DNA from: Thermoanaerobacterium sp. PSU-2
GTDB lineage: Bacteria; Bacillota; Thermoanaerobacteria; Thermoanaerobacterales; Thermoanaerobacteraceae
DNA: 64,000 nt
Assembly (NCBI RefSeq): GCF_002102475.1
Contig: NZ_MSQD01000001.1
Coordinates: 300,506 to 364,505 of the forward strand
Direction of reading: 5' to 3'
How positions within the stretch are numbered: position 1 is the stretch's first letter; each line of letters opens with the position of its first letter. A model generated the notes under the pieces. That model saw nothing but the letters and a program-made list of their open reading frames with translations, made no database searches and was not told the DNA's origin. The position numbers and the translations under genes are program-made. Of this stretch, positions 52,251-61,616 are shown one piece after another.

Positions 52251-52739
52251 ATGATAGAATATTTTAACAAAATACTTTATCTTTTAAAATTAGCCTGCCG
52301 AGAAGTATATGGTGATAATTTAATTAGTCTTGTAATTTTCGGGTCTGTTGCAAGAGGCACGCCAAGCCCTGAATCTGATATAGATATATTAATTGTCGCT
52401 GAAAATATTCCCGATGGAAGAATAAAGCGCGTACAACAATTTAATAAAGTTGAATCATTATTAGAAAATTACATCGAAAAGCTTAGAAACTTAAAAATAT
52501 ACACGGAATTATCTCCAATTATTAAAACACCTTCTGAAGTAAAAATAGGCAGCTTGCTTTTTCTTGATATGATAAATGATGCAAAAATATTATATGATAA
52601 AAATGATTTCTTCTCAAAGTATTTGACTGAACTTTCTTCTAATCTTAAAAAAATGGGTGCATATAAAGTAGGAAACAACGAAAAATGGCACTGGGTAATA
52701 AAACCGGATTACAAAAATGATGAGGTGTTTCATATATGA
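52251..52739 (+). CDS. MNT-type nucleotidyltransferase (antitoxin candidate)
   Basis: 162 residues. The minimal nucleotidyltransferase core VIFGSVARGTPSPESDIDIL (about 30-49) has the GS...DxD metal site. Such proteins pair with HEPN RNases; in studied systems the MNT enzyme neutralises the HEPN partner by adenylylating it. Its end overlaps the HEPN start by four bases (ATGA). Start choice is uncertain: ATG 52251 (AAGGATGG 11 bases upstream), a TTG one codon earlier, or ATG 52236, which abuts the site. Confidence 0.88.
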   Translation: MIEYFNKILYLLKLACREVYGDNLISLVIFGSVARGTPSPESDIDILIVAENIPDGRIKRVQQFNKVESLLENYIEKLRNLKIYTELSPIIKTPSEVKIGSLLFLDMINDAKILYDKNDFFSKYLTELSSNLKKMGAYKVGNNEKWHWVIKPDYKNDEVFHI

Positions 52740-53149
52740 ATAATATTACACTTGCCGAAAGCTACTTGCAAAAAGCTAAAACACGCATTAAGATGATTGA
52801 ATTTCTTATGAATGAAGAAGATTATTCAGATGTGATTAGAGAAGCGCAAGAAGCTGTAGAACTTGCTTTAAAAGGCATGTTAAGAAAGATTGGAGTTGAA
52901 CCGCCAAAACAGCATGATGTAGGATACTTATTAATTGAATATAAAGATAAGTTCTCTGATGAAGTAAAAGAAGCAGTAGATAAACTTGCTTCAATATCTA
53001 AGTGGCTCAGAAAAGAAAGAGAATTTTCCTTTTATGGCGATATCGATTTTATTCCAACACTTGAATACACAGAAGAAGACGCAAAGAAAGCTATAAACGA
53101 TTCAAAGTTAGTAGTCAATATAGCAGAAAAAGCTATTTCAAGTCAATAG
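52736..53149 (+). CDS. HEPN-domain protein (toxin candidate)
   Basis: 137 residues, four-helix HEPN fold: AESYLQKAKTRIKMIEFLMN, YSDVIREAQEAVELALKGML and PPKQHDVGYLLIEYKDKF, ending in EDAKKAINDSKLVVNIAEKA. Family members are RNases using an R-x4-6-H motif; the clearest His here is in QHDVGYLL, and a standard R-x4-6-H is not obvious, so the toxin may be divergent or inactive. It is translationally coupled to the nucleotidyltransferase gene. Confidence 0.85.
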   Translation: MNNITLAESYLQKAKTRIKMIEFLMNEEDYSDVIREAQEAVELALKGMLRKIGVEPPKQHDVGYLLIEYKDKFSDEVKEAVDKLASISKWLRKEREFSFYGDIDFIPTLEYTEEDAKKAINDSKLVVNIAEKAISSQ

Positions 53150-53207
53150 ATAAGAAATTATGATTTATAATAATTTGTTATTTTGTTAACGTATGACAAC
53201 AATATTG

Positions 53208-53236
53208 CAAAAGGCAAGAATTACTTTCTTGCCTTT
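53208..53236. terminator. Bidirectional terminator between HEPN and leuS genes
   Basis: CAAAAGGCAAGA/TCTTGCCTTTTG stem with short loop between two convergent genes. Confidence 0.85.
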
Positions 53237-53238
53237 TG

Positions 53239-55683
53239 TCATTTTACAACTATATTCACAAGACTACCTTTTACAACTACGACTTTAACTATTTCTTTGC
53301 CGTCAATGTATTGTTTTATGCTTTCTGCTGAAAGCGCAGCATCTTGAATTTCCTTCTCACTCGCGTCTGGAGAAACTTCGAGACGTCCTCTTACCTTACC
53401 GTTGACTTGTATTGCTATCTCAACAACATCTTTTACTAAAGCTTTATCATCGTACTCTGGCCATTTTTGATTAAAAACAGAATATGTGTATCCCAATCTG
53501 TCCCACATCTCTTCTGCAAAATGCGGTGCAAACGGCGCCAGAAGTCTTACAAGATCTGCAATAGTTTCCTCGTACAATTTTGTGTTTTTAATTTCCACGT
53601 CAGCATCGTATTTATAAAGAGCATTTACAAGCTCCATTATCCTTGCTATGGCAGTATTAAACTGAAACTTTTCAGCATCTTCTGTGACGCTCTTTATGGT
53701 ATAATTTCTCACATAGTTAAGTTCTTTCTCATCTTTTGAAATCTCATCTTTGCCTTCTTTGCACTTGTCCTCTATGAATTTGTCTACAAGCCTTTCAATT
53801 CTCTGTATGAAGCGGGACATAGCTTTAATGCCGTCATCATTCCACGGGCCACCTTCAGTAAAGGCAAATCCAAACATCAAGTACATCCTAAATACGTCTG
53901 AACCGTATTCATTGATGTACTCATCAGGTGATATTGTATTGCCTCTTGATTTGCTCATCTTGTTTCCATCAGGCCCTAAAATTATGCCTTGATGTATGAG
54001 AGATTTAAAAGGTTCGTCGAAATCAAGATATCCTAAGTCTCTCAATGCCTTAGTGACAAATCTGGCATATAAAAGGTGCATGCATGCGTGCTCAGCACCG
54101 CCTATATATTTGTCAACTGGTAGCATCTTATCAATAAGCTCTTTGTTGAAAGGCTCTTTGTCGTTTTTGTTGTCAGGATACCTTAAGAAGTACCACGATG
54201 AATCGACGAATGTATCAAGTGTATCAGGATCTCTTAATGCTTTGCCACCGCATTTAGGGCATGTAGTATTCATAAACTCCTCAGATTTTTTAAGGGGTGA
54301 TTCCCCATCCGGTGAAAACTCCACATTGTAAGGTAGTAACACCGGCAGATCTTCTTCAGGCACGGGCACCAGTCCGCATTTCTCACAGTGTATTATTGGT
54401 ATAGGTGCACCCCAATACCTTTGCCTTGATACAAGCCAATCCCTAAGCCTGTAGTTTACCTTAAGTGCTCCTTTGCCTTCTTTCTCAAGCATCTTCACTA
54501 TTTCTATCCTTGCATCTTCTGATTTACTTCCTGTAAAATCACCGCTGTCTACAAGAATACCGTATTCAACAAATGGCAGTGAGTCGTCTACGCCATCATT
54601 TCCCTTGATGACTCTCTTTATTGGCAAGTCGTACTTCTTAGCAAATGCATAATCTCTCTCGTCATGGGCAGGTACTGCCATGACACAGCCTGTCCCATAT
54701 GTAGCAAGAACGTAATCGGATATCCATATAGGCACTTTCTCACCTGTAATAGGGTGAATAGCGTACGCTCCTGTAAATACGCCTGTCTTCTCTTTTTCCG
54801 TTGAAAGCCTCTCTATCTCGCTTTGCTTTCTGGCGTATTCTTTATAATCTTCTACATTTCTTCTATGCTCATCTGTCGTTATGAGATCTACTATCTCATT
54901 TTCTGGAGCTAAAACTACGTATGTAACACCGTATAGCGTGTCAGCCCTTGTCGTAAAAACTTTAAACGATATGTCTTTGCCATCGACTTTAAACTCTATC
55001 TCAGCACCATCAGATTTTCCTATCCAGTTTCTCTGCATCATCTTCGTCTTCTCAGGCCAATCCAGCTCATCAAGCTTATCTAAAAGTTCTTCTGCATAAT
55101 CAGTTATTTTCAAAAACCATTGTGTCAAATCTTTTTTAGTAACTTCAGAGCCACATCTTTCACAAGTGCCTTCTACAACTTGCTCATTTGCGAGGACTGT
55201 CTTGCAGCTTGGACACCAATTGACAGGAGCTTTTTTCCTATAAGCCAAACCTTTCTTGTACAATTGTAAGAATACCCATTGTGTCCACTTGTAGTAATCA
55301 GGCAAACATGTTATAACCTCATAATCCCAATCAAATGTGGCACCCATCTCTCTTAACTGTCTTTCCATTGTCTTTATGTTTTGAAGGGTAGAATCCTGTG
55401 GATGTATGCCTGTCTTTATGGCATAGTTTTCTGCCGGCAATCCAAACGCATCAAAACCCATTGGATGAAAAACTTCATAGCCCTGCATCCTTTTCATCCT
55501 TGCCCATGAATCAGCAGGCCCGTAGTTATACCAATGCCCTGCATGTAGTTTAGCACCTGACGGATACGAAAACATCTCAAGACAGTACAGCTTTTTATCA
55601 ATGTTTTCCGGGTTAAACTTGTATAGTTTTGTATCTTCCCACTTCTTTTGCCATTTTTTATCAATATCCCTTGAATAAGCCAT
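53239..55683 (-). CDS. leuS: Leucyl-tRNA synthetase
   Basis: 814 residues. Class I synthetase with the HIGH equivalent in [16 protein letters not shown] (about 42), zinc-binding CxxC pairs ([16 protein letters not shown] and [16 protein letters not shown]), a CP1 editing domain with [16 protein letters not shown], and KMSKS in [10 protein letters not shown] (about 570), then the anticodon-binding domain ending in [17 protein letters not shown]. It charges tRNA-Leu. ATG 55681-55683 has AGGAGTG seven bases upstream; the longer frame runs into the T-box terminator. Controlled by the T-box leader. Confidence 0.98.
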   Translation of the reverse strand: MAYSRDIDKKWQKKWEDTKLYKFNPENIDKKLYCLEMFSYPSGAKLHAGHWYNYGPADSWARMKRMQGYEVFHPMGFDAFGLPAENYAIKTGIHPQDSTLQNIKTMERQLREMGATFDWDYEVITCLPDYYKWTQWVFLQLYKKGLAYRKKAPVNWCPSCKTVLANEQVVEGTCERCGSEVTKKDLTQWFLKITDYAEELLDKLDELDWPEKTKMMQRNWIGKSDGAEIEFKVDGKDISFKVFTTRADTLYGVTYVVLAPENEIVDLITTDEHRRNVEDYKEYARKQSEIERLSTEKEKTGVFTGAYAIHPITGEKVPIWISDYVLATYGTGCVMAVPAHDERDYAFAKKYDLPIKRVIKGNDGVDDSLPFVEYGILVDSGDFTGSKSEDARIEIVKMLEKEGKGALKVNYRLRDWLVSRQRYWGAPIPIIHCEKCGLVPVPEEDLPVLLPYNVEFSPDGESPLKKSEEFMNTTCPKCGGKALRDPDTLDTFVDSSWYFLRYPDNKNDKEPFNKELIDKMLPVDKYIGGAEHACMHLLYARFVTKALRDLGYLDFDEPFKSLIHQGIILGPDGNKMSKSRGNTISPDEYINEYGSDVFRMYLMFGFAFTEGGPWNDDGIKAMSRFIQRIERLVDKFIEDKCKEGKDEISKDEKELNYVRNYTIKSVTEDAEKFQFNTAIARIMELVNALYKYDADVEIKNTKLYEETIADLVRLLAPFAPHFAEEMWDRLGYTYSVFNQKWPEYDDKALVKDVVEIAIQVNGKVRGRLEVSPDASEKEIQDAALSAESIKQYIDGKEIVKVVVVKGSLVNIVVK

Positions 55684-55710
55684 CTTCTCACTCCTATTAA
55701 TATTTTTTTG

Positions 55711-55910
55711 CATAAAAAAGGCTTCACATCACAAAGAGACGAAAGCTACGCTTCCGTGGTACCACTCTTTTTGACGCAAGCCCACTTGTTTCATATAACG
55801 GTACAACCGTGCATACTTTTAATATGCATGCTCAATGGCGAGTTCAGCTAATACAATGCCTTTTCCCACCGTCACAAGGCTCTCTGAAAAAGTTTTAGCC
55901 TACTACTCCA
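55711..55910 (-). ncRNA. T-box leader of leuS
   Basis: Minus strand leader of about 200 bases with an AGAGAGCC start block, a stem I region and the conserved T-box GAGTGGTACCACG (GTGGTACCAC at 55756-55765). A competing terminator pairs GGCTTGCGTC with GATGTGAAGCC, followed by six T. A CTC leucine codon at 55840-55842 (context GAACTCGCC) is the best specifier candidate. Uncharged tRNA-Leu would stabilise the antiterminator and allow leuS transcription. Confidence 0.9.
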
Positions 55911-55980
55911 CATCATTGCATTATCAATATATATTTATCAATATTTTATTACAAATGCTCTTAAAATGCAATATGATAAA

Positions 55981-56685
55981 TCACCATTGGCGACCTGGAT
56001 CGTCTGCCATAGAATTAACTGTTGCCGCAGGATACAGCACATTTACATGGTCAACAAGATTTGTCGTATCTGATATGGCAAATTCAAGCTTGTAGTCAGA
56101 ATTCATCGTATATCCTAAAACAGTTTGGCTTGTAGTGCCGCTTATAGTGGCTTTATATGGGGCTTTTCCCAATACATTTTCAATATCGCTTCTTGAAATG
56201 GCTTGTAATCTAGGATCAAATGACCTTGTCTCAAAAACCTGCATTCCTTTATTAAATCCAAATACAAGATCTTTCTTGGTAAAAGTCGTATAAGTTCCCT
56301 TTGCAGATGAAATATACTCTTGCTTGTCAGGATTTCCGTACACCTTTTCTATATCATCTATAGTAGTTTTACCTGTGACAAAATCGCAGTTTATTACTTT
56401 ACCTTCTTTAGCAAGGCTTACTATCTGATTTATCAAATCAACGTTGCGATTGTCTACAACAGGATTCTGATCTTGTTTATCACTATTGCCATTATTATTA
56501 TCATTGCTGCTCTTATTTTCATCTTTTGCATTATTATCAGAAGTTGAATTCTTATTTGTTGCGGTTTTTTGGCTTTGCGATTGTTGGTTTCCTCTTTGTG
56601 CTGTATTAGAATTATTGTAAAGCAGGTATCCAGCAAAAATCGATACAGCAACAACAAGTGCTATCAATAAGATGTATTTTTTCAT
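55981..56685 (-). CDS. DUF4309/YjgB-family exported protein
   Basis: 234 residues. An N-terminal signal anchor (about 4-22) is followed by a low-complexity Asn/Ser/Asp/Lys linker (about 25-80) and a domain with INCDFVTGKTTIDDIEKVYG, GTYTTFTKKDLVFGFNKGMQ and LQAISRSDIENVLGKAP, the DUF4309 pattern of two related repeats (YjgB family). Function unknown; probably outside the membrane. ATG 56683-56685 has GGAGG seven bases upstream. Confidence 0.85.
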   Translation of the reverse strand: MKKYILLIALVVAVSIFAGYLLYNNSNTAQRGNQQSQSQKTATNKNSTSDNNAKDENKSSNDNNNGNSDKQDQNPVVDNRNVDLINQIVSLAKEGKVINCDFVTGKTTIDDIEKVYGNPDKQEYISSAKGTYTTFTKKDLVFGFNKGMQVFETRSFDPRLQAISRSDIENVLGKAPYKATISGTTSQTVLGYTMNSDYKLEFAISDTTNLVDHVNVLYPAATVNSMADDPGRQW

Positions 56686-56811
56686 AATCAATCCTCCAAT
56701 TTTTTATTTATTCCCCCACACAAATGATAACCTTATGCAGTACCTTTCGTCAATGGCTTTAAGGGAGATTTAATACATAATTAATGTTTTTAATACTTTA
56801 TTGATAATTGC

Positions 56812-56840
56812 TTAACAACATTACACTATAGTGTTAAAAT
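56812..56840 (+). promoter_or_regulatory. Promoter with a central palindrome before the ECF S-component gene
   Basis: -35 TTAACA (56812-56817), 17-base spacer, -10 TAAAAT (56835-56840). The spacer ends with the perfect palindrome ACACTATAGTGT (56823-56834), which is well placed as an operator between the two promoter elements. Confidence 0.6.
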
Positions 56841-56873
56841 ATAGTTAAATAGATTGATGTTGGAGGTGATATT

Positions 56874-57386
56874 ATGGTAAATGGCACATCACCCAAAAAA
56901 TTTGACGCAAAATTTATAACAAGAACAGCTATTTTACTGGCATTAATTATAATCGTACAATTCATCAAGATGCCACAGCTTGTAACAGGCTCAATCGTAA
57001 ATGCGATGCTTATTGTATCGGCTTACTTTGTAAGTGTCTGGTCTGGCATCACAATAGGGCTTTTGACGCCAATCATCGCTTTTTTAGTAGGACTTATGGG
57101 ATTTCCAATGCTTATACCGTTTATAATGATTGGAAATGCACTGTACGTAGTGCTTTTCTCGGCTATTAAAAACAACATCATAGGCATGATAACAGGTGCA
57201 GTTGTAAAGTTTTTATGGCTGGCAGCTTCCGTAAAGTACATCCTCATAATGTTTGGCGTAAAAGTACCGCAAAAAATTGCAGCAGCCTTTACATTCCCGC
57301 AGTTAGCTACTGCTATAATCGGTGGAATACTATCCATCTTTTTAATATTCATACTGACAGGTTATTTCAATAAATCAAAGGAGTAG
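56874..57386 (+). CDS. ECF-transporter S component (substrate unknown)
   Basis: 170 residues with five to six helices: FITRTAILLALIIIVQFIKM, LVTGSIVNAMLIVSAYFVSV, GLLTPIIAFLVGLMGFPMLI and PFIMIGNALYVVLFSAI. The size and Gly/Pro-rich pattern match S components of energy-coupling-factor importers, which capture vitamins or metals and share the EcfAAT module encoded elsewhere. The substrate cannot be told; no riboswitch is visible, but a palindromic operator lies in the promoter. GGAGGTG precedes the ATG. Confidence 0.85.
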   Translation: MVNGTSPKKFDAKFITRTAILLALIIIVQFIKMPQLVTGSIVNAMLIVSAYFVSVWSGITIGLLTPIIAFLVGLMGFPMLIPFIMIGNALYVVLFSAIKNNIIGMITGAVVKFLWLAASVKYILIMFGVKVPQKIAAAFTFPQLATAIIGGILSIFLIFILTGYFNKSKE

Positions 57387-57401
57387 GTACATACCTACTC
57401 C
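57380..57401. terminator. Hairpin between convergent genes
   Basis: GGAGTAGGT/ACCTACTCC with a four-base loop, containing or touching both stop codons. T runs are poor. Confidence 0.55.
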
Positions 57402-58594
57402 TACTCAATTGCTTCAACATTTTTTAAATCGGTCATCTTATTTGAAACCCTTAAGACATATTCTATCAAAAAGCTTTCTTCATATCTTAAAAGCTTTGAA
57501 TCAACGTTTTCTATAGTATCTGTAAACCAATGATAATTTTTTATAGATCCGTCTTCATCCATAGATAAAAACGCTATAGCGTCGAATCCACTTGCTAAGA
57601 CAGGCAGTGCATCTGTGGGCAAAAGCAAGTTTTTCCTTCTCTGAACCGTATTTTTTGGATACTCTTTTGCCATAAGATCTGCAACATCTAAAAGCATTTT
57701 ACCTGCTTTCCTGTATATTAACATACCTTCTCCTTCAAGGTATGTCAACTTTCCTGCCCCAAGATTATCCAGTATTACAAACTGCGTATCACCACTTAAC
57801 AACTTTCTATATTTTTTCAGGAAATATTTCATTCCCCTTTCGCCAGTCTCCTCACTGCCTGTAAAGAGGAAAATTAGTTGCACGTCGTCCGGAAATTTAT
57901 CCATGTTATTTGCATAGTGATCTGCAATTGCTAATGCCAAAGATACACCAGAACCATTGTCATTAGCGCCGTTTGTGTACTTTCCACCTAACTGGCATAT
58001 AAGCAAAAACACAACCATTGCAAATGTTATTAGTATGCCTAACCCCAATAAAACGTTTGATACAAAAGAAATGTTCATCACTTTAAATGCGATACCTAAT
58101 GGTATCAAAGCAAATCCCACATAGCCAACGTTAAAAATCATTTTTAATCTGCCAACAATTTTGGGACTAAACATCAGGCTGCCTTTTTGAGTATCAATGT
58201 GGGCAGATATAATTATCTTCTTTTTGTCGATTTTTTCGAATTTTGTGAATACGTTTTTAGATCTGTGTTTAGGCATTATGCTTGTTTCAAAAGACCTGCC
58301 GCTTAGCTCTAAAACCAGCAAAAATACTGCAATAATGGAAATTAAAAGCTCCACGACATTTAAAAATTTATCGTATACAAGCGATGCCGCTCCCATGATG
58401 AAAAGAAGGATACCAAACTGAAGAGGCAAAATGTAAAGATTGTCTCGTGTCGTTTTAAATTCCTGTACACCCACATCATAGCCTAAAATTTTAAGCTTTT
58501 CTGCGATGTAGTCTGCTGCCCTTCTTTCATTCTTTGTGGCTGAACCACGGTGTTCAAACCTTGAAAGCTCTTTTAAGTAATCCATACTTTTCAT
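57401..58594 (-). CDS. M28-family zinc peptidase with membrane helices
   Basis: 397 residues. M28 metal ligands are in SAHIDTQKGS (about 132), NGANDNGSGVSLAL (about 211), FTGSEETGERG (about 247, catalytic and metal Glu), FVILDNLGAG and YHWFTDTIENVD (last His). Two hydrophobic hairpins (about 55-100 and 155-205) interrupt the fold, so the enzyme is membrane-associated. It probably removes N-terminal residues from peptides; substrate unknown. AGGGGGCG precedes the ATG by six bases. Confidence 0.88.
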   Translation of the reverse strand: MKSMDYLKELSRFEHRGSATKNERRAADYIAEKLKILGYDVGVQEFKTTRDNLYILPLQFGILLFIMGAASLVYDKFLNVVELLISIIAVFLLVLELSGRSFETSIMPKHRSKNVFTKFEKIDKKKIIISAHIDTQKGSLMFSPKIVGRLKMIFNVGYVGFALIPLGIAFKVMNISFVSNVLLGLGILITFAMVVFLLICQLGGKYTNGANDNGSGVSLALAIADHYANNMDKFPDDVQLIFLFTGSEETGERGMKYFLKKYRKLLSGDTQFVILDNLGAGKLTYLEGEGMLIYRKAGKMLLDVADLMAKEYPKNTVQRRKNLLLPTDALPVLASGFDAIAFLSMDEDGSIKNYHWFTDTIENVDSKLLRYEESFLIEYVLRVSNKMTDLKNVEAIE

Positions 58595-58716
58595 AGTATT
58601 CGCCCCCTAACTATATATTTCTACAGACTTTTCAATATTCCTTCAATAATTTTTTCCTATGAGTTGATACATTATTCACAATAGGGAAATTACTTGAGCT
58701 TCCAAAGCCAGCGAAA

Positions 58717-58741
58717 TAAAAAAACACCTACTATACAGGTG
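58717..58741 (-). terminator. Terminator of the PBP transcript
   Basis: GCACCT/AGGTG stem with seven-base loop followed by seven T on the minus strand. It is about 170 bases from the PBP stop, unusually far. Confidence 0.7.
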
Positions 58742-58761
58742 CACGACATGAGTTATGCAAA

Positions 58762-58824
58762 AAATCACCTTTCCGTTATTATAGAGTTGTTCAAGCTACT
58801 ATATAACAAAAGGAAAGGTGATTT
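58762..58824. repeat. Long inverted repeat, possible mobile-element remnant
   Basis: Perfect 13-base arms AAATCACCTTTCC (58762-58774) and GGAAAGGTGATTT (58812-58824), with a nested GTTATTATAG/CTATATAAC pair, giving a stem of about 22 pairs. The right arm contains a ribosome-site-like GGAAAGGTG followed by an ATG and a frame broken after 12 codons. It could be the 5' end of a decayed insertion sequence or a small non-autonomous element. Confidence 0.45.
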
Positions 58825-58911
58825 AATGGCTAATAAACGAGATAAAATGGCATGCACAAAATAGATGTGCCAATACCACATTTATTCACTACTAAGTATA
58901 GTGGTTATGAT

Positions 58912-61488
58912 TTAGTGGCCAAGTATAGAGTTTATTATATTTCCAATGCCCTTTTGATTCGTGGTAGAATTTCCTTGTCCACTGCTATTAGCATTACTGC
59001 TATTTGTACCGCTACTATTGCTTTGCCCGCCATTGCCGGATGTACTGTTTTGTCCCGTATTTTCAGTATTCGTGTTTCCCGGTTCCGTGCCATTTGTCGG
59101 AGCAGTAGTATCGCCACTATTTGTCGATGGATTCCCAGTTTGTGCTCCGTTGTCATTCTGATTATTTCCCGGCAATACATCGCTTCCACTGTCCGACTGT
59201 GTAGGTAATACGTATTTGCCATCGGCAGCGTACGCATTCTGCTCTGGCGTCCTTCCTGGCGGATTGATAAACACTTCTTGTTTCACAAGGAAAGGCGGCG
59301 TCCATGAAGATGCCAGTTTCCCTGTCAATGTATCTATCTGGGCTGATACGTGAACAGTACAATACTCTGTAGGCTGTGTGCCTGCAGCAAACATCTCAGT
59401 ATATGTCCTGTCCCCTCTCGGATCTTGTCTACACAAATCAGTCGGCAATTCCCCGGAATCTTTGCAGACCGTCTCATATACTATTCCAGATGGTTTATCT
59501 GTAAAATGTGTTGGTGGAAGATTTTGATGTATTTGTGCCATGACAGTCCTCCACATCTGAGCCGGGAAAGTACCGCCTACCTGCGGCACACCGTAATTTT
59601 TCACAGAATTATTTGATGATGGATAACCCATCCACACAGTGCCAACGTAGTAAGGCGTGAAACCTGAAAACCAAATGTTGCCTGAATTCTCAGATGTGCC
59701 TGTCTTACCTGCTACATCCATATTTGAAAGCTTAGCAGCAGTACCTGTCCCATGGTCTACAACATCCATCATCATGCTTCTCAATATATAAGCATTTTGC
59801 TCACTTAGCACCACATGTTCTTCAGGTTTATTGTCTACCAATACTTTCCCTGTAGAGTCTGTAATCTTTGTAAAAGTAATAGGGCTTATATACATGCCTT
59901 TATTGGCTATTGCTCCATAAGCAGCCGCTTCTTGTATAGGCGTAATGCCTTGACTTAAACCACCTAATGCCAATGCTGGAAGGTACATATCGTTTTTAGT
60001 TATGTCAAGGCCAAATTTTTTTCCGTAACTTGCGGAGACATTTATGCCTATCTTATTGACAACCTGAACAGCAGGCACATTCAACGAATCTGTAATTGCT
60101 TCCCTTAATGTAACTAACCCATGGTAATAATTGCTTTCATAGTTGTGAGGTGTATAAGGTTTTGCACCAGGAAGCGTAAATGTGGTAGGAACGTCATCTA
60201 CAACTGTAGCAGCAGTAAGCCCGCTTTGTAATGCAGGTCCATAAACGGTCAAAGGCTTTATAGATGACCCTGGCTGTCTCTTTGAGTCAGCAAAGCTTAT
60301 ACCTCTTGTGACATACTTAAAGTCATTTGTATTTCTACCACCTACAATACCCTTAATTTCTCCAGTCTTCCAATCTATAACTACCATCGCACCCTGTACA
60401 GCCTCTTTTGTAGTCGGATCTACAGGGAAAAGCTTTGGATTTTTAAACGCATTTTCCATTACCGTCTGTATATTTGGATCCATTGTTGAATATATCCTAA
60501 GACCGCCATTGTATATTTCATTTAATGCTTCAGATTTAGTTATGCCAAGTTTTTTGACAAGAGCATCTGTAGCATCATTTATGACTTGATCTATAAAATA
60601 GCCGTGACTATACGTAGACAAATTAAGATTTTTAAAGACAAAATGCAGCTTTTCATTTATGGCAGCATTGTACTGTTCTTGAGTGATAAAGCCCTGTTTC
60701 AACATTTCACTCAAAACGAGGTGCTGCCTCTCCGTCGCTTGCTGTATATTGGAATCAGGCGAGTACATAGAAGGATTATTAGTAATACCTGCCAGCATAG
60801 CACATTCTGCAAGGTCCAACTGGCTTACATCCTTGCCAAAATACTGAAGGGCTGCTGCTTGAACACCATACGCATTTATATGTGGACCGCCTAAATAAAT
60901 GGTATTAAGATATGCTTCCAGTATCTGCTTTTTCGTGTACTTCTGCTCTAATTGCCATGCTAATACAGCCTCTTGAATCTTTCTCGTCAATGTCTTTTCA
61001 TCTGTAAGCATAGTATTCTTGACAAGCTGCTGCGTTATGGTGCTGGCACCTTCCACAGGTTTGCCACCGGCCTTTATGTCAACTAAAAGTGCACCAATTA
61101 TCCTTTTTGGATCAATGCCTAAATTATTCTTGTAAAACCTCTGATCTTCTATGGCCACAACGGCATTTTGTAAATTTTCAGGAATCTTATCTATAGAAAC
61201 CCAAAGTCTATTGTCAGAACCATGTAAAATCGCAACCTGGCTCCAGCTTCCATCGCTGTTTTTAGCGTACACTATGGACGACTGTTTCATTTTCGTCAAG
61301 GCATCCTGCGACAGTGGAGGCGTGTTTTTTATTATAGCTAAAACTTTACCGCCAACAGCGCCAATACCTATCAAAAGCAGTATAATGACACCCCACAGCA
61401 CAACATTGAAGGCTTTCTTAAAGGCGCTTTTTTTGCTTTTTTTCTTTTTATTTCTATCACTACGCCTAAGTTGTGTATTATTCTCCAT
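58912..61488 (-). CDS. Bifunctional penicillin-binding protein 1A
   Basis: 858 residues. A basic cytoplasmic start and one transmembrane helix (about 31-52) are followed by a GT51 glycosyltransferase (VAIEDQRFYKNNLGIDPKRI, EGASTITQQLVKN, KILEAYLNTIYLG; about 75-250). The transpeptidase (about 360-640) has SxxK in RQPGSSIKPLTVYG, SxN in TDSLNVPAVQ and KTG in DVAGKTGTSENSG. A Ser/Asn/Gly/Thr-rich tail of about 80 residues ends the protein. It polymerises and cross-links peptidoglycan. ATG 61486-61488 has GAGGGG before it. Confidence 0.95.
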   Translation of the reverse strand: MENNTQLRRSDRNKKKKSKKSAFKKAFNVVLWGVIILLLIGIGAVGGKVLAIIKNTPPLSQDALTKMKQSSIVYAKNSDGSWSQVAILHGSDNRLWVSIDKIPENLQNAVVAIEDQRFYKNNLGIDPKRIIGALLVDIKAGGKPVEGASTITQQLVKNTMLTDEKTLTRKIQEAVLAWQLEQKYTKKQILEAYLNTIYLGGPHINAYGVQAAALQYFGKDVSQLDLAECAMLAGITNNPSMYSPDSNIQQATERQHLVLSEMLKQGFITQEQYNAAINEKLHFVFKNLNLSTYSHGYFIDQVINDATDALVKKLGITKSEALNEIYNGGLRIYSTMDPNIQTVMENAFKNPKLFPVDPTTKEAVQGAMVVIDWKTGEIKGIVGGRNTNDFKYVTRGISFADSKRQPGSSIKPLTVYGPALQSGLTAATVVDDVPTTFTLPGAKPYTPHNYESNYYHGLVTLREAITDSLNVPAVQVVNKIGINVSASYGKKFGLDITKNDMYLPALALGGLSQGITPIQEAAAYGAIANKGMYISPITFTKITDSTGKVLVDNKPEEHVVLSEQNAYILRSMMMDVVDHGTGTAAKLSNMDVAGKTGTSENSGNIWFSGFTPYYVGTVWMGYPSSNNSVKNYGVPQVGGTFPAQMWRTVMAQIHQNLPPTHFTDKPSGIVYETVCKDSGELPTDLCRQDPRGDRTYTEMFAAGTQPTEYCTVHVSAQIDTLTGKLASSWTPPFLVKQEVFINPPGRTPEQNAYAADGKYVLPTQSDSGSDVLPGNNQNDNGAQTGNPSTNSGDTTAPTNGTEPGNTNTENTGQNSTSGNGGQSNSSGTNSSNANSSGQGNSTTNQKGIGNIINSILGH

Positions 61489-61616
61489 AACATATCCCCT
61501 CAAAAAAATTTTAATACTAATATTATACCATATCATATTATATCATATTTTATTTTCAGGCAAATGTCGAAATTATTAAAAAATAATTAAAAAACCAAAG
61601 TTGACATAATCCTTTA

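Larger units (their letters stand above)
58595..58911. other. Non-coding gap with hairpins downstream of the PBP gene
   Basis: About 317 bases. From left: a minus-strand terminator (58717-58741), a long inverted repeat (58762-58824) and a short broken frame (MANKRDKMACTK, from 58826). A small GGCA(TG)CACA/TGTGCC hairpin follows near 58852-58870. The stretch from about 58750 to 58910 looks inserted between the PBP stop and its terminator. Confidence 0.5.

Noticed and set aside
58852..59208. 118-codon plus-strand frame starting near the hairpin element
   Set aside because: Most of it is antisense to the Ser/Asn-rich tail of the PBP; only its first 20 codons lie in the gap, so I do not treat it as a transposase gene.
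61151..61579. 142-codon plus-strand frame
   Set aside because: Antisense to the PBP N-terminus and membrane helix.
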